This document shows, piece by piece, positions 7,548-16,132 of a DNA stretch of 64,000 bases. The notes beneath the pieces were generated by a model. That model was not told the origin of the DNA and did no database searches. It saw only the letters and a list, made by a program, of their open reading frames with translations. Positions within the stretch are counted from its first letter, which is position 1, and each line of letters opens with the position of its first letter. The stretch lies in contig CAZAYY010000013.1 in assembly GCA_964489525.1 (NCBI GenBank), positions 42,029 to 106,028 on the forward strand, written 5' to 3'. This stretch comes from CAZAYY01 sp964489525 (GTDB lineage: Bacteria > Chloroflexota > Anaerolineae > Anaerolineales > JABWBV01). The translations under genes and the position numbers were made by a program.

Positions 7548-8777
7548 TTAACGGGAACCGACGCCCAGCGCAACCTCTAAACGGCGGCTGGCGTAAGAAA
7601 GCCCGTAACTGAAGATAAAGTAAAACAAGGAAATGAACAAAAAGACTTCTTTTTGGGTTCCGATAAATTGAGGATTGGAAATCACTCCCCGCGCGATTCC
7701 CAATAAATCCAGCAAGCCAACAATGGCAACCAGACTGGTATCTTTAAATAAGGCGATGAACTGCCCAACCAGAACCGGAATGACGGTTCGCAGCGCCTGG
7801 GGCAAAATAATGAAAAGAGTCGTTTGAGTTTTGCTCAACCCCAAAGCATGGGCTGCCTCATACTGGCCTTTAGCAATTGCCTGAAGCCCGCCTCGAACAT
7901 TTTCGGCAAGATAGGCAGCAGAAAAGAGGGTGATTCCAACCATTGCCCGGATAACCCGGTCTACCGTGACCCCCTGGGGCAGGAACAGGGGCAGCATAAC
8001 CTGGGCCATGAACAGAACACTGATGAGAGGTACCCCTCGGATGATTTCTATGTAGGCAATGCTCAGACTGCGAATAACGGGCAGTTTGGACTGCCGCCCA
8101 AGCGCCAACAAAACCCCAATGGGGAATGAGAATATAATCCCGGCGAGCGCCAACAGCAAGGAAAGGAGCAATCCTCCAAGGAATCGGGAGGGTATTTTGG
8201 GGAGAAAAGCCCCGGTTTCTGAGCCGATACCAACGATCACAATAATGATAACGGGTAAAAAAACAACCCACAGCCATCCAATCCACCGGTTGAGGGCAGG
8301 TTGCTGCCATCGGCCCAGCGCATAGCCGAGCAGCGCAGCACCGCTAACCGCCAGGATAGCCCCTCTTATTTCCAGGGAAAAACCCAATAATGCCAATAAA
8401 ACTGGCCCTGCCAGCAAGACAAACCCAGCCTTTTGGCGGCTGCGCACCCAGACCCCCCACGAAAGGCCACCAACAATTGCCAGCAGGTAGACTGCAAGCC
8501 AAACCCGCCACACCTGGTCGGTTTCACCAGCTACTGCACTGGGATACTGACCCACAAGAAACAAGCGAAGGTTGGCAGGAATGACATCCCACCGGGCGGT
8601 ATTTAATGCCCAGTCCATCACAGCTTGCCCAACTGTAATCAACAGCCAGATGACCAATATCGTCAGCAGAGCGTTATACCAGGTATTCAGCAGGTTTTTT
8701 AATACCCAACCCAATGGGGTGGGGCGTTCAGTGGGTGGCGGTGGGATTGGGTTCGATTGTGTCAGGCTGGCCATCAT
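7548..8777 (-). CDS. aapM: Amino-acid ABC transporter permease (AapM-like)
   Basis: 409 aa inner-membrane permease. It has the long N-terminal multi-helix part typical of AapM/BztC, then the MetI-like domain with LALGRQSKLPVIRSLSIAYIEIIRGVPL and the ATPase-contact (EAA) loop QYEAAHALGLSKTQTTLFIILPQALRTVIP. It forms the heteromeric channel with AapQ. Its start codon overlaps the AapQ stop at 8777, indicating coupling. Confidence 0.9.
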   Translation of the reverse strand: MMASLTQSNPIPPPPTERPTPLGWVLKNLLNTWYNALLTILVIWLLITVGQAVMDWALNTARWDVIPANLRLFLVGQYPSAVAGETDQVWRVWLAVYLLAIVGGLSWGVWVRSRQKAGFVLLAGPVLLALLGFSLEIRGAILAVSGAALLGYALGRWQQPALNRWIGWLWVVFLPVIIIVIVGIGSETGAFLPKIPSRFLGGLLLSLLLALAGIIFSFPIGVLLALGRQSKLPVIRSLSIAYIEIIRGVPLISVLFMAQVMLPLFLPQGVTVDRVIRAMVGITLFSAAYLAENVRGGLQAIAKGQYEAAHALGLSKTQTTLFIILPQALRTVIPVLVGQFIALFKDTSLVAIVGLLDLLGIARGVISNPQFIGTQKEVFLFISLFYFIFSYGLSYASRRLEVALGVGSR

Positions 8778-9973
8778 TAACGCTCTACCAATTTGGTTTT
8801 TTGGTTATACCAGTTCATGAATAGTGAAGTCACCAGGCTGAAAAGCAGGTAGGTTGCCATCATGATGGCAGTCATTTCTACGGCTCGACCACTGGTGTTG
8901 ATGATAGTGCCGTAAACATGGACGATATCTGGGTAGCCAATGGCTACTGCTAATGAGGAATTTTTGGTCAGGTTGAGATATTGGCTTGTTAGCGGTGGGA
9001 TAATGACCCGCAGGGCCTGCGGAAAAATCACCAGGCGTAAAGTCTGGAATTGGGTGAGCCCAAGTGCACGAGCAGCCTCTCCCTGGCCTTTGGATACGGA
9101 TTGGATCCCAGCCCGAACCACCTCACCCACAAAGGCAGCAGTGTAGAGAACCAACCCGGAAAGCAGTGCCATAAATTCAGGTGTCAGGTTCTTTCCCCCA
9201 ATGATATTAAACCCACGATCGGGAATTTGAGGAAAATCCAATGTGAGGGGTGGGGTGGAGAAAACCAACCAGCCAAGGATAGCAACCCCACCGAAAGTAA
9301 CGAATGCCCACAGCGTAACCAGCGGCATGCGCCCGGTTTTTTTGCCGCGCTGCCGCAGAATATAGGCCGTTACCACAGCAATTACCAATCCGCCTAATAG
9401 AATCAACCGGTAACTGCCAAAGGTCTCTCCAGGGATACCCCAGGGGATGCTGAACCCCCGGTTGCTTAGCAGGGTAGGTCCAATGGGAATAGATTCACGC
9501 ACCGGGGGGAGGGTGATAAAGACCCCAAAATACCAGAAAACCAGCAGCACCAGTAATGGGATATTACGCATAAGCTCCACGAAAGCCAGCGATATTTTAT
9601 TCACAAGCCAATTCGTGGAAAGTGTAGCAACACCAATCATAATTCCGAATATGGTTGAAAAGATGATGCCCAGGGCGGATACCAACAAGGTGTTTAAAAC
9701 GCCCACATAAAAAGCCCGTAAAAAGGTATCCTGTCGGGTATATTCGATCAACCTTTCTCCAATATCAAAACTGGCAGTGGAGCTTAGGAATCTGAGGCTC
9801 AAAGGAATCCCCAGTTTTTGCAGGGATGTGCTCATGTTGGTGTAGAGCCAGAAAAACCCCAAGGCCACCAGGCTGAATACAAAAATTTGCGATAAGACAG
9901 CCAAAACCCGTTCGTCGCGAAGGATTTTTCGGATGTCTGGCCAATTTGTCTGTGAACTTGGTTTCAAAGTCAT
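8777..9973 (-). CDS. aapQ: Amino-acid ABC transporter permease (AapQ-like)
   Basis: 398 aa inner-membrane permease. After an N-terminal helix there is a MetI-type half with FVELMRNIPLLVLLVFWYF and, near the C-terminus, the EAA loop GQGEAARALGLTQFQTLRLVIFPQALR. The central periplasmic insertion between helices is typical of AapQ/BztB. It pairs with AapM. It is separated from aapJ by a strong hairpin, which probably lets the binding protein be made in excess. Confidence 0.9.
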   Translation of the reverse strand: MTLKPSSQTNWPDIRKILRDERVLAVLSQIFVFSLVALGFFWLYTNMSTSLQKLGIPLSLRFLSSTASFDIGERLIEYTRQDTFLRAFYVGVLNTLLVSALGIIFSTIFGIMIGVATLSTNWLVNKISLAFVELMRNIPLLVLLVFWYFGVFITLPPVRESIPIGPTLLSNRGFSIPWGIPGETFGSYRLILLGGLVIAVVTAYILRQRGKKTGRMPLVTLWAFVTFGGVAILGWLVFSTPPLTLDFPQIPDRGFNIIGGKNLTPEFMALLSGLVLYTAAFVGEVVRAGIQSVSKGQGEAARALGLTQFQTLRLVIFPQALRVIIPPLTSQYLNLTKNSSLAVAIGYPDIVHVYGTIINTSGRAVEMTAIMMATYLLFSLVTSLFMNWYNQKTKLVER

Positions 9974-9992
9974 CCTGTGAATCTTAACTGGT

Positions 9993-10028
9993 CCAGGCCG
10001 GGGGACGTTTCAGCATCCCCCGGCCTGG
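9993..10028 (-). promoter_or_regulatory. Intercistronic hairpin between aapJ and aapQ
   Basis: CCAGGCCGGGGGA (9993-10005) and TCCCCCGGCCTGG (10016-10028) form a perfect 13-bp GC-rich stem with a 10-nt loop in the 67-bp gap after aapJ. It lacks a T run, so it probably stabilises the aapJ message or partly attenuates read-through, raising the ratio of binding protein to permease. Confidence 0.6.
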
Positions 10029-10040
10029 GGTAGGATTGGT

Positions 10041-11129
10041 TTAGCGGAAAGGCATGGCGTACATTAAGCCGCCGTTGGTATACAGGTTATTCAAGCCGCG
10101 TGGAATGTAGGTGGGGGTGTTGGGCCCAAGATTGCGGTCGTAAATTTCACCGTAGTTCCCAAGGGTTTTGATCACATTATAAGCCCAATCATTGCCGAGG
10201 CCAAGTTTTGCGCCCATTTCGCCTTCCAGGCCCAGCAGTTTGCGGACCGTTGGGTCATTGGAGGTCATAAAGGTGTCGATATTTGCCGAGGTAATCCCAT
10301 ATTCTTCTGCGGTCAGAAGCGCAAAAACTGTCCACTGAACAATGTCGAACCATTGGTCGTCGCCATGTCGAACCATCGGTCCGAGGGGCTCTTTGGAAAT
10401 GGTTTCATCGAGAATGACGTGGGCTGCCGGGTCGGCCATGATCGTGCGGCGCGAAACCAGGCCCGATTTATCCGTAGTGAATGCATCGCAGCGCCCTTCT
10501 TCATAAGCTGCGGCGGTGTTGTCGGCAGTGTCGAAGACCAGGGGGGTATAGGCAATACTGCGGGAGGCAAACACATCGGCAAGGTTAAGTTCGGTTGTTG
10601 TGCCAGCCTGGACACAAACGGTAGCACCATCCAGATCTTCCAGAGTTTCGATGCCGCTTTCCCCGCGCACCATTAAGCCCTGGCCATCGAAGAAGGTTGT
10701 TTGGACAAAGTTGCCGCCCAGTTCCGTATCCCGGACCAGGGTCCATGTGGTATTTCGGCTCAGAACATCAATCTCGCCCGTTTGCAGCGCGGTGAAGCGT
10801 TCCTGGGCGGTTACCGGGCGAATTTCCAGCTTGGATAAATCGTTAAAAATCGCCACAGTGAGTGCCCGGCAAAAATCAATATCAAAACCGGAGAAGCTGC
10901 CATCGGGGTTCAAATAACCGAAGCCTGGGACGGCCTGGTTGCCACCACAGATCAGTTTGCCCCGGTCCTGAATGGTTTTCAGGGTTACCCCCCCGCCGGT
11001 AGGGGCAGCGGCCGCGGGGGCTTCTACAGTAACAATAACAGTTTCAACGAGGGTTTCTCCTGCGCAGCCAGTTACCGCCAGTGCAGCGATGAGCAACAAT
11101 AACAGAATCAGCACACTTTTTTTGTTCAT
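10041..11129 (-). CDS. aapJ: Amino-acid ABC transporter substrate-binding lipoprotein
   Basis: 362 aa from the ATG at 11129, preceded by AAAGGAGATTAAAT. An in-frame ATG at 11186 is less likely since it would bury this site and add 19 polar residues before the signal peptide. Residues 1-21 are a lipoprotein signal ending VTGC, so it is lipid-anchored outside the membrane. The rest is a family-3 solute-binding fold with GYLNPDGSFSGFDIDFCRAL and ATVCVQAGTTTELNLADVF, as in AapJ/BztA general L-amino-acid receptors. It is the first gene of the operon and has a long 5' UTR. The actual amino acids bound cannot be read from sequence. Confidence 0.9.
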   Translation of the reverse strand: MNKKSVLILLLLLIAALAVTGCAGETLVETVIVTVEAPAAAAPTGGGVTLKTIQDRGKLICGGNQAVPGFGYLNPDGSFSGFDIDFCRALTVAIFNDLSKLEIRPVTAQERFTALQTGEIDVLSRNTTWTLVRDTELGGNFVQTTFFDGQGLMVRGESGIETLEDLDGATVCVQAGTTTELNLADVFASRSIAYTPLVFDTADNTAAAYEEGRCDAFTTDKSGLVSRRTIMADPAAHVILDETISKEPLGPMVRHGDDQWFDIVQWTVFALLTAEEYGITSANIDTFMTSNDPTVRKLLGLEGEMGAKLGLGNDWAYNVIKTLGNYGEIYDRNLGPNTPTYIPRGLNNLYTNGGLMYAMPFR

Positions 11130-11247
11130 ATTTAATCTCCTTTCGATTAGTTCAGAATTTCTTTGAATAGATAGTTTGCGGTACATTTAGATGTTCTCTA
11201 CACCTCCTTTGGGTGGTTTTCTGGGTGGCGTTTGCTTAAGAGTATTG

Positions 11248-11280
11248 GTATTTGCGAAGGGTAATATCACTCGCAATACC
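11248..11280. repeat. Imperfect inverted repeat in the aapJ 5' UTR
   Basis: GGTATTTGCGA (11248-11257 region) and TCGCAATACC (11271-11280) pair with one bulged T. It lies about 120 nt upstream of aapJ, in the leader predicted from the promoter at 11370. It could be an RNA hairpin or an operator. The remainder of the 341-bp gap 11130-11471 holds no convincing gene. Confidence 0.35.
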
Positions 11281-11369
11281 TTTAGTAAGGAAGCGAATTG
11301 CAGCTGGCCAGGCCAAGAAAAATCAGAGTATTAAGAAAACGGTTTTCACCAAGGTGAGTGCTTAGCAGC

Positions 11370-11398
11370 ATTATAGGATAAAACTGCCAACTACACAA
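11370..11398 (-). promoter_or_regulatory. Promoter of the aap operon
   Basis: Minus-strand -35 TTGTGT (11393-11398), 17-bp spacer, perfect -10 TATAAT (11370-11375). It predicts a 5' UTR of about 230 nt before aapJ. Confidence 0.6.
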
Positions 11399-11471
11399 GT
11401 GTTAATTTTTGGTTAATGGAAGTTTTGGGAGATTTTAGCCCAATCTAGGTGCTCGGTTTTCTTCTTAGGGA

Positions 11472-11954
11472 TTATTCATCGGTGCTGATATCTGCCATTT
11501 GTGCTTGCGTCAGTGAGGTGAGGGCATCAACCGGCAAACGAATGTTCAGGCCTAGCTGCCCGCCAGAGATGTGAATTTCCTCGTATAAAATCGCTTCTTC
11601 GTCCAGTACCACTTCAAACCCGCGGTTGAGCAGCGCCAGCGGCGAAATCCCCCCGGCTTTCAGCCCGGTCATTTTTTCCGCTTCGGCCTGGGTGGGTATG
11701 CTCAGTTTTTTTTCGCCAAGAAATTCGGCCAGGCGTTTCAGGTTGACAGACTTTGGGCCAGGGATTACGGCCAGAATCCCTTTGGCTTTTGGGTGGCTGC
11801 GCACAACCACAATGGTTTTAAACACAATACCGGGTTCTACACCCAGCATTTCAGCGGTTTCTCGTGCACCATGCTTTTCTTCAGAAAGTTCAAAGACGGT
11901 GTATGGGATTTTGTGCGCATCCAGGATTCGGGTGACATTGTTACGGGCTGCCAT
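11472..11954 (-). CDS. YbaK/EbsC-type Cys-tRNA(Pro)/aminoacyl-tRNA deacylase
   Basis: 160 aa from the ATG at 11954, 13 bp after the histidine-kinase stop; upstream in-frame starts would overlap the kinase. The YbaK fold is shown by ARETAEMLGVEPGIVFKTIVV (catalytic Lys in VFKT), KSVNLKRLAEFLG, KMTGLKAGGISPLAL and SGGQLGLNIRL. This family hydrolyses mischarged tRNA, classically Cys-tRNA(Pro), free in the cytosol. A second, more distant member is at 28531-29019. Its position after a two-component system looks like simple operon hitch-hiking. The exact tRNA substrate is not decidable here. Confidence 0.88.
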   Translation of the reverse strand: MAARNNVTRILDAHKIPYTVFELSEEKHGARETAEMLGVEPGIVFKTIVVVRSHPKAKGILAVIPGPKSVNLKRLAEFLGEKKLSIPTQAEAEKMTGLKAGGISPLALLNRGFEVVLDEEAILYEEIHISGGQLGLNIRLPVDALTSLTQAQMADISTDE

Positions 11955-11967
11955 CGTTGCCTCGCTT

Positions 11968-13326
11968 TTACAAAGTGGGCAAAGAAAACTGGAACCTGGC
12001 TCCACCTGAGGGCACATTTTCTGCGTGCATCTGGCCGCCATGCGCTTCAACCAATCGCCGGGCAATCGCCAGGCCCAAACCTGTACCACCATCTTCTCTG
12101 GTTCGGGCTTTATCTGCCCGGTAGAACCGTTCAAATACATTTGGCAGCGATTCAGGCGGGATGCCAGGGCCAGAATCCACGATGGAAGTGGTGACCGATT
12201 GTTCCCCAAAGCCTACTTCGATCCAGATTTTCTGGTTTTCAGGTGTGTAGCGAATGGCGTTGCTCAACAGGTTAGACAAAACCTGTGCGATCCGGCTTGG
12301 GTCGGCCAGCACATCGGGACAGGTTTCAGGCAGGTTCATGATGATTTCAATGTTTTTGACCGAGGCCTGGGCGCTAAAATTCATCACGAATTCTTTGACC
12401 AAGCTGTTCATTCGGATGGGAACCTGTTCCAGGTGAAGCTGTCCCGCATCTGCCAAAGCCAGGGTGCGCAAATCGTCCACCAAACGCTCCAAAATCTGGT
12501 TTTGGGCGAGCAGTGGGGCAAGATTCTCGCCTTCGAGTGGGAAAATGCCATCCTGCAAAGCCTCGATGTTGGCCCGTTGGACCGCCAGGGGCGTGCGCAG
12601 TTCGTGGGCAATATCGGCGGTCATGGCTTTGCGGTTGTTTTCAAGCCGGGAGAGTGATTCTGCCATGTGGTTAAAGGCATGTGCAAGGGCGCCAATTTCG
12701 TCCCGGCTCTGAATGTCTACCCGCTGGGCCAGGTCTCCGTTCGCCATGTGGGCCGCTGCCTGGGTCAGGGTTTGGATTGGGCGGGTAATTGCGTAGGCCA
12801 ACCCTGAGGCCAGGATCAGGGAAATGACCCCAGCAATGATGGCTGCGGTCAGGGCAGCGTTTGTGGCCCGGTTGACCAGTGCATCGATGATTTCGCTGTT
12901 GAGTTGGGGGTCTGTTCCGGTATATAAATACCCTACGGTTTTCCCACTCATGGAAATTGGGACAGCGTTTTGAATTTCCTGGTTGTTTAAATTGGCAGGT
13001 CGCTGGATAGAGCCGGCATTAAATACCACGATGCCGTTTTCATCAGCAATAATGACGCTGCCACGCATGGCTGCCCAGCTTTGAGGGTTGTGCCTGGGAT
13101 TGCCCATCATCATCGGCATTTCGACCACATCGGCCACGTTTGTCCAGCTGCCGTTTTGTTTGTAATAGGTTTCCAGCGAATTAACCAGGTTTTCCACGCC
13201 CATCATGCCGCCGCGTGCTGCAAACCGGCGGATTTCCGAATCTGCTCGCAAATTGGTGAGTAAGATCACCGTTCCGGTGGAGACAACCACCACCAATAAA
13301 AATGCTGCAATTAGCCGGGTGCGCAT
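11968..13326 (-). CDS. Sensor histidine kinase (PhoR/BaeS-like)
   Basis: 452 aa. Membrane helices lie at residues about 4-24 and about 160-182, enclosing an extracytoplasmic sensor region of about 135 residues. A HAMP domain (ITRPIQTLTQAAAHMANGDL) follows, then HisKA with the phospho-acceptor His in MTADIAHELRTPLAVQ, and an HATPase with N box LSNAIRY, DSGPGIP and GGTGLGLAIARRLVEAHGG. It starts one base after the response-regulator stop, so the two are co-expressed. The ligand is unknown. The regulator's promoter carries GTTCAC-type 11-bp repeats, which tentatively suggests a phosphate-type PhoPR system. Confidence 0.92.
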   Translation of the reverse strand: MRTRLIAAFLLVVVVSTGTVILLTNLRADSEIRRFAARGGMMGVENLVNSLETYYKQNGSWTNVADVVEMPMMMGNPRHNPQSWAAMRGSVIIADENGIVVFNAGSIQRPANLNNQEIQNAVPISMSGKTVGYLYTGTDPQLNSEIIDALVNRATNAALTAAIIAGVISLILASGLAYAITRPIQTLTQAAAHMANGDLAQRVDIQSRDEIGALAHAFNHMAESLSRLENNRKAMTADIAHELRTPLAVQRANIEALQDGIFPLEGENLAPLLAQNQILERLVDDLRTLALADAGQLHLEQVPIRMNSLVKEFVMNFSAQASVKNIEIIMNLPETCPDVLADPSRIAQVLSNLLSNAIRYTPENQKIWIEVGFGEQSVTTSIVDSGPGIPPESLPNVFERFYRADKARTREDGGTGLGLAIARRLVEAHGGQMHAENVPSGGARFQFSLPTL

Positions 13327-14013
13327 TTAATCCTTCCGAAAACGGTAGCCGATGCCAAATACGGTTTCGATATACTGCGGGGTTTTGGGTTGGCGTTCAA
13401 TTTTTGCCCGCAGGTTTTTGATATGGGCGTCAATGGTCCTTTCAAACCCCTCGTAAACGGTTCCTTCCCCCTGGCTGCTCTCTAACAGCTGCAGCCGGGT
13501 GAAAGCCCGGCCGGGCTGTTGGGCCATAGCAGCCAGCAGGTGAAACTCGGTGGGGGTCAGGTCAATGTTTTTACCATCTTGCCGGACGCTGTATGCTTCC
13601 AGGTCAATTTCTAAATCCTGGATGCGAATGACCTGGCTTGCCTGGGGTCCGCTTTGGGTGCGGCGCAGCAGGCTGCGTACCCTGGCGACCACAATGCGCG
13701 GAGAGAAAGGCTTGGTAACATAGTCATCAGCCCCGAATTCCAGGCCGATTAATTGGTCGGCCTCATCAGCTCGGGCGGTGAGCATGATAATGGGCGTGTT
13801 GGCTTTGCGCCGGATTGCCCTGGCAACATCCAACCCATCCATACCGGGGAGGTTCAAGTCGAGAATAATCAGGTCGGGCTTGCGATGTTCCCAGGTTGAA
13901 AGGCCGGTGTCACCGCGATAAGCAGTCAGCACTTCGAACCCGGCCTTTTCCAGGTAGGCTCGTAGGACTTTAACCAGTTCGACTTCATCTTCGATGATTA
14001 AGATTGTGCTCAT
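13327..14013 (-). CDS. OmpR/PhoB-family response regulator
   Basis: 228 aa. Receiver domain (about 1-115) with the acidic pair after STILIIEDE, phospho-acceptor Asp in LIILDLNLPGMDG, the Thr of MLTARA and Lys of DYVTKPFS. A winged-helix DNA-binding domain follows (LTPTEFHLLAAMAQQPGRAFTR; DAHIKNLRAKIE). Its ATG lies 6 nt after a candidate -10 (TAAGAT) and has no ribosome-binding site, so a leaderless mRNA is likely. Four 11-bp-spaced repeats lie immediately upstream, as expected for autoregulation by a PhoB-type dimer. Confidence 0.94.
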   Translation of the reverse strand: MSTILIIEDEVELVKVLRAYLEKAGFEVLTAYRGDTGLSTWEHRKPDLIILDLNLPGMDGLDVARAIRRKANTPIIMLTARADEADQLIGLEFGADDYVTKPFSPRIVVARVRSLLRRTQSGPQASQVIRIQDLEIDLEAYSVRQDGKNIDLTPTEFHLLAAMAQQPGRAFTRLQLLESSQGEGTVYEGFERTIDAHIKNLRAKIERQPKTPQYIETVFGIGYRFRKD

Positions 14014-14019
14014 GGGTTC

Positions 14020-14073
14020 ATCTTACCGGCAGACTGTGAAGAAAGTGTGAACATTTGGTGAAAAGTTTGTGTT
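14020..14073 (-). promoter_or_regulatory. Response-regulator promoter with 11-bp direct repeats
   Basis: On the plus strand GTGAA occurs at 14036, 14047 and 14058, with a degenerate copy (GTGTT) at 14069: exact 11-bp spacing. Read on the gene strand the units are TTCAC, one as GTTCAC. The candidate -10 (TAAGAT, 14020-14025) lies 10 bp from the nearest repeat, and no recognisable -35 is present. This is the arrangement of PhoB/OmpR-activated promoters, where the repeats replace the -35. Confidence 0.6.
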
Positions 14074-14085
14074 TTCTTCACCAGT

Positions 14086-16128
14086 TTACCCGTTCCGTTT
14101 GCCGCTCAATTTGCGCAAGGTGGATTGTGGTGATTTTTGGTCGGCTTCGGCCAGTAAGCCGCGCAGTTCAAAAATCTGGTCGCGGTAAGCAGCTGCCGTT
14201 TCAAACTCCAATGAAACCGCGGCTTCGCGCATTTTGGCTTCCAGCTCCCTGATTAAAGCTTCAATTTCACCTGTGGGTAGGCTTTCTGCCTTGCCTGCCT
14301 GGTAAGCAGGTTTGGTTTCAGCCACTGCGTGAAGATGAATCCGGTCAGAGAGATCGCGGACGGCTTTGTGGATGGAGACGGGTGTAATCCCGTATTTCTC
14401 ATTGTGGGCAATTTGCTTGGCTCTTCTGCGGTTGGTTTCGTCAATGGCTCGGCGCATGGAGTCGGTGATCTTGTCTGCATACATGATGACTTTACCCAGG
14501 ATGTGCCGGGCTGCCCGTCCGATGGTCTGGATCAGGGCTGTGTCGGAGCGCAGGAAGCCTTCTTTATCTGCATCCAAAATGGCCACAAGGGACACTTCGG
14601 GAAGATCCAACCCCTCGCGCAGCAGATTGATGCCGACAAGCACATCAAAAACACCCATTCGCAAGTCGCGCAAAATTGCGATTCTTTCTAAGGTTTCAAC
14701 TTCTGAATGCAGGTACTGGACTTTGATACCCAGTTCCAACATATAATCGGCCAGTTTTTCAGCCATGCGTTTGGTCAGGGTGGTGACCAAAACGCGTTCG
14801 CCCCGGCCCGTTCGTTGGCGAATTTCGCTCACCAGATCGTCTATTTGCCCCTGAGTTGGGCGGATATCCACCTCAGGGTCTACCAGGCCGGTGGGGCGGA
14901 TGATTTGTTCCACAATCGCATCCGCCCTGCCCATTTCATAAGGGCCGGGTGTGGCAGATGTGTAGACGGTGTAGCCCATTTTGTGTTCAAATTCATTGAA
15001 GGTCAGTGGGCGGTTGTCCATTGCAGAGGGCAGGCGGAAGCCATACTCCACCAGGGTCTCTTTGCGCGAGCGGTCACCATGGTACATCCCCCGAATTTGC
15101 GGAACGGTCATGTGCGATTCGTCCAGAATGAGCAAATATTCACTGGGCAGGTAGTCCATCAATGTCCAAGGGGGGGTGCCAGCGGCGCGTTGATCCATGT
15201 GCCTTGAGTAGTTTTCAATCCCGCTGCACGTACCAACTTCGCGCAGCATTTCCAGGTCGTAGCGGGTCCGTTGTTCAATCCGTTGGGCCTCCAGGTATTT
15301 TTCAGTGGCCCGGAAGTGGGTCAGGCGTGATTCTAGCTCCCGTTCAATGCCTGTGATGGCATCCTGAAGTTTTTCTTCATCCGTCACGAAATGCTTGGCC
15401 GGGAAAAGCTGCACCCGGGGCAGGTCGTCTCGCAGTTCACCTGTGAGGGCATCCAGTTGTAAAATTCTTTCGATTTCATCTCCAAAGAATGTTACCCGGT
15501 AGATAAATTGGTCGTCATACCCTGGTGCAATATCCAGTGTATCCCCTTTCACTCGGAACATACCCGGGCGCATATCCAGATCGTTGCGCTGGTAATGGCT
15601 TTCCACCAACTGGCGCAGCAGGGCGTTGCGCCGGTAGATGTGTCCCACCTCCAGCGGGATGACGCCTTTGTAATAGGCTTCGGGGTTCGCTAAGCCGTAA
15701 ATACACGAAACCGAGGCCACAATGATGACATCCCGACGGGACATAAGCGAGGCAGTGGCCGCCAGGCGCAGCCGGTCGATTTCTTCGTTGATATCGGTTT
15801 CTTTTTCGATATACAGGTCCTTGCGCGGGACATATGCCTCAGGTTGGTAGTAGTCGTAATAACTTACAAAATATTCCACTGCATTGTGTGGAAAGAAGTC
15901 TTTGAATTCAGCATACAGCTGGGCCGCCAACGTTTTGTTATGAGCCATTACCAGGGCTGGCATTTGGACCTCTTGAATTACCCGGGCAATGGTGTGGGTT
16001 TTTCCGGTGCCGGTTGCCCCAAGAAGTACCTGGTTGCGTTTGTTAACCCGAATGTTTTCAACAAGCTGACGGATGGCTTCCGGCTGGTCGCCGGAGGGTT
16101 CGAATGGGGCTTTGATTTGAAATTCCAT
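14086..16128 (-). CDS. uvrB: Excinuclease ABC subunit B
   Basis: 680 aa from the ATG at 16128 (MEFQIKAPFEPSGDQP), 4 bp after the PHP-gene stop; an upstream in-frame ATG at 16185 lies inside that gene. UvrB is the helicase-like damage-verification subunit of nucleotide excision repair. Motifs: GATGTGKT (Walker A), the YYDYYQPEAYVP beta-hairpin that clamps damaged DNA, ILDESHMTVPQ, TSATPGPYEM, LREGLDLPEVSLVAILDADKEGFLRS, TIGRAARH, and the C-terminal UVR coiled coil LIRELEAKMREAAVSLEFETAA. Length is standard. No LexA box was noticed upstream of the PHP gene that leads this cluster. Confidence 0.96.
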   Translation of the reverse strand: MEFQIKAPFEPSGDQPEAIRQLVENIRVNKRNQVLLGATGTGKTHTIARVIQEVQMPALVMAHNKTLAAQLYAEFKDFFPHNAVEYFVSYYDYYQPEAYVPRKDLYIEKETDINEEIDRLRLAATASLMSRRDVIIVASVSCIYGLANPEAYYKGVIPLEVGHIYRRNALLRQLVESHYQRNDLDMRPGMFRVKGDTLDIAPGYDDQFIYRVTFFGDEIERILQLDALTGELRDDLPRVQLFPAKHFVTDEEKLQDAITGIERELESRLTHFRATEKYLEAQRIEQRTRYDLEMLREVGTCSGIENYSRHMDQRAAGTPPWTLMDYLPSEYLLILDESHMTVPQIRGMYHGDRSRKETLVEYGFRLPSAMDNRPLTFNEFEHKMGYTVYTSATPGPYEMGRADAIVEQIIRPTGLVDPEVDIRPTQGQIDDLVSEIRQRTGRGERVLVTTLTKRMAEKLADYMLELGIKVQYLHSEVETLERIAILRDLRMGVFDVLVGINLLREGLDLPEVSLVAILDADKEGFLRSDTALIQTIGRAARHILGKVIMYADKITDSMRRAIDETNRRRAKQIAHNEKYGITPVSIHKAVRDLSDRIHLHAVAETKPAYQAGKAESLPTGEIEALIRELEAKMREAAVSLEFETAAAYRDQIFELRGLLAEADQKSPQSTLRKLSGKRNG

Positions 16129-16132
16129 GATC

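Noticed and set aside
11130..11186. Upstream start of aapJ at 11186
   Set aside because: The strong site AAAGGAGG upstream is 16 nt away from this ATG, and the extension places 19 polar residues before a perfect lipoprotein signal.
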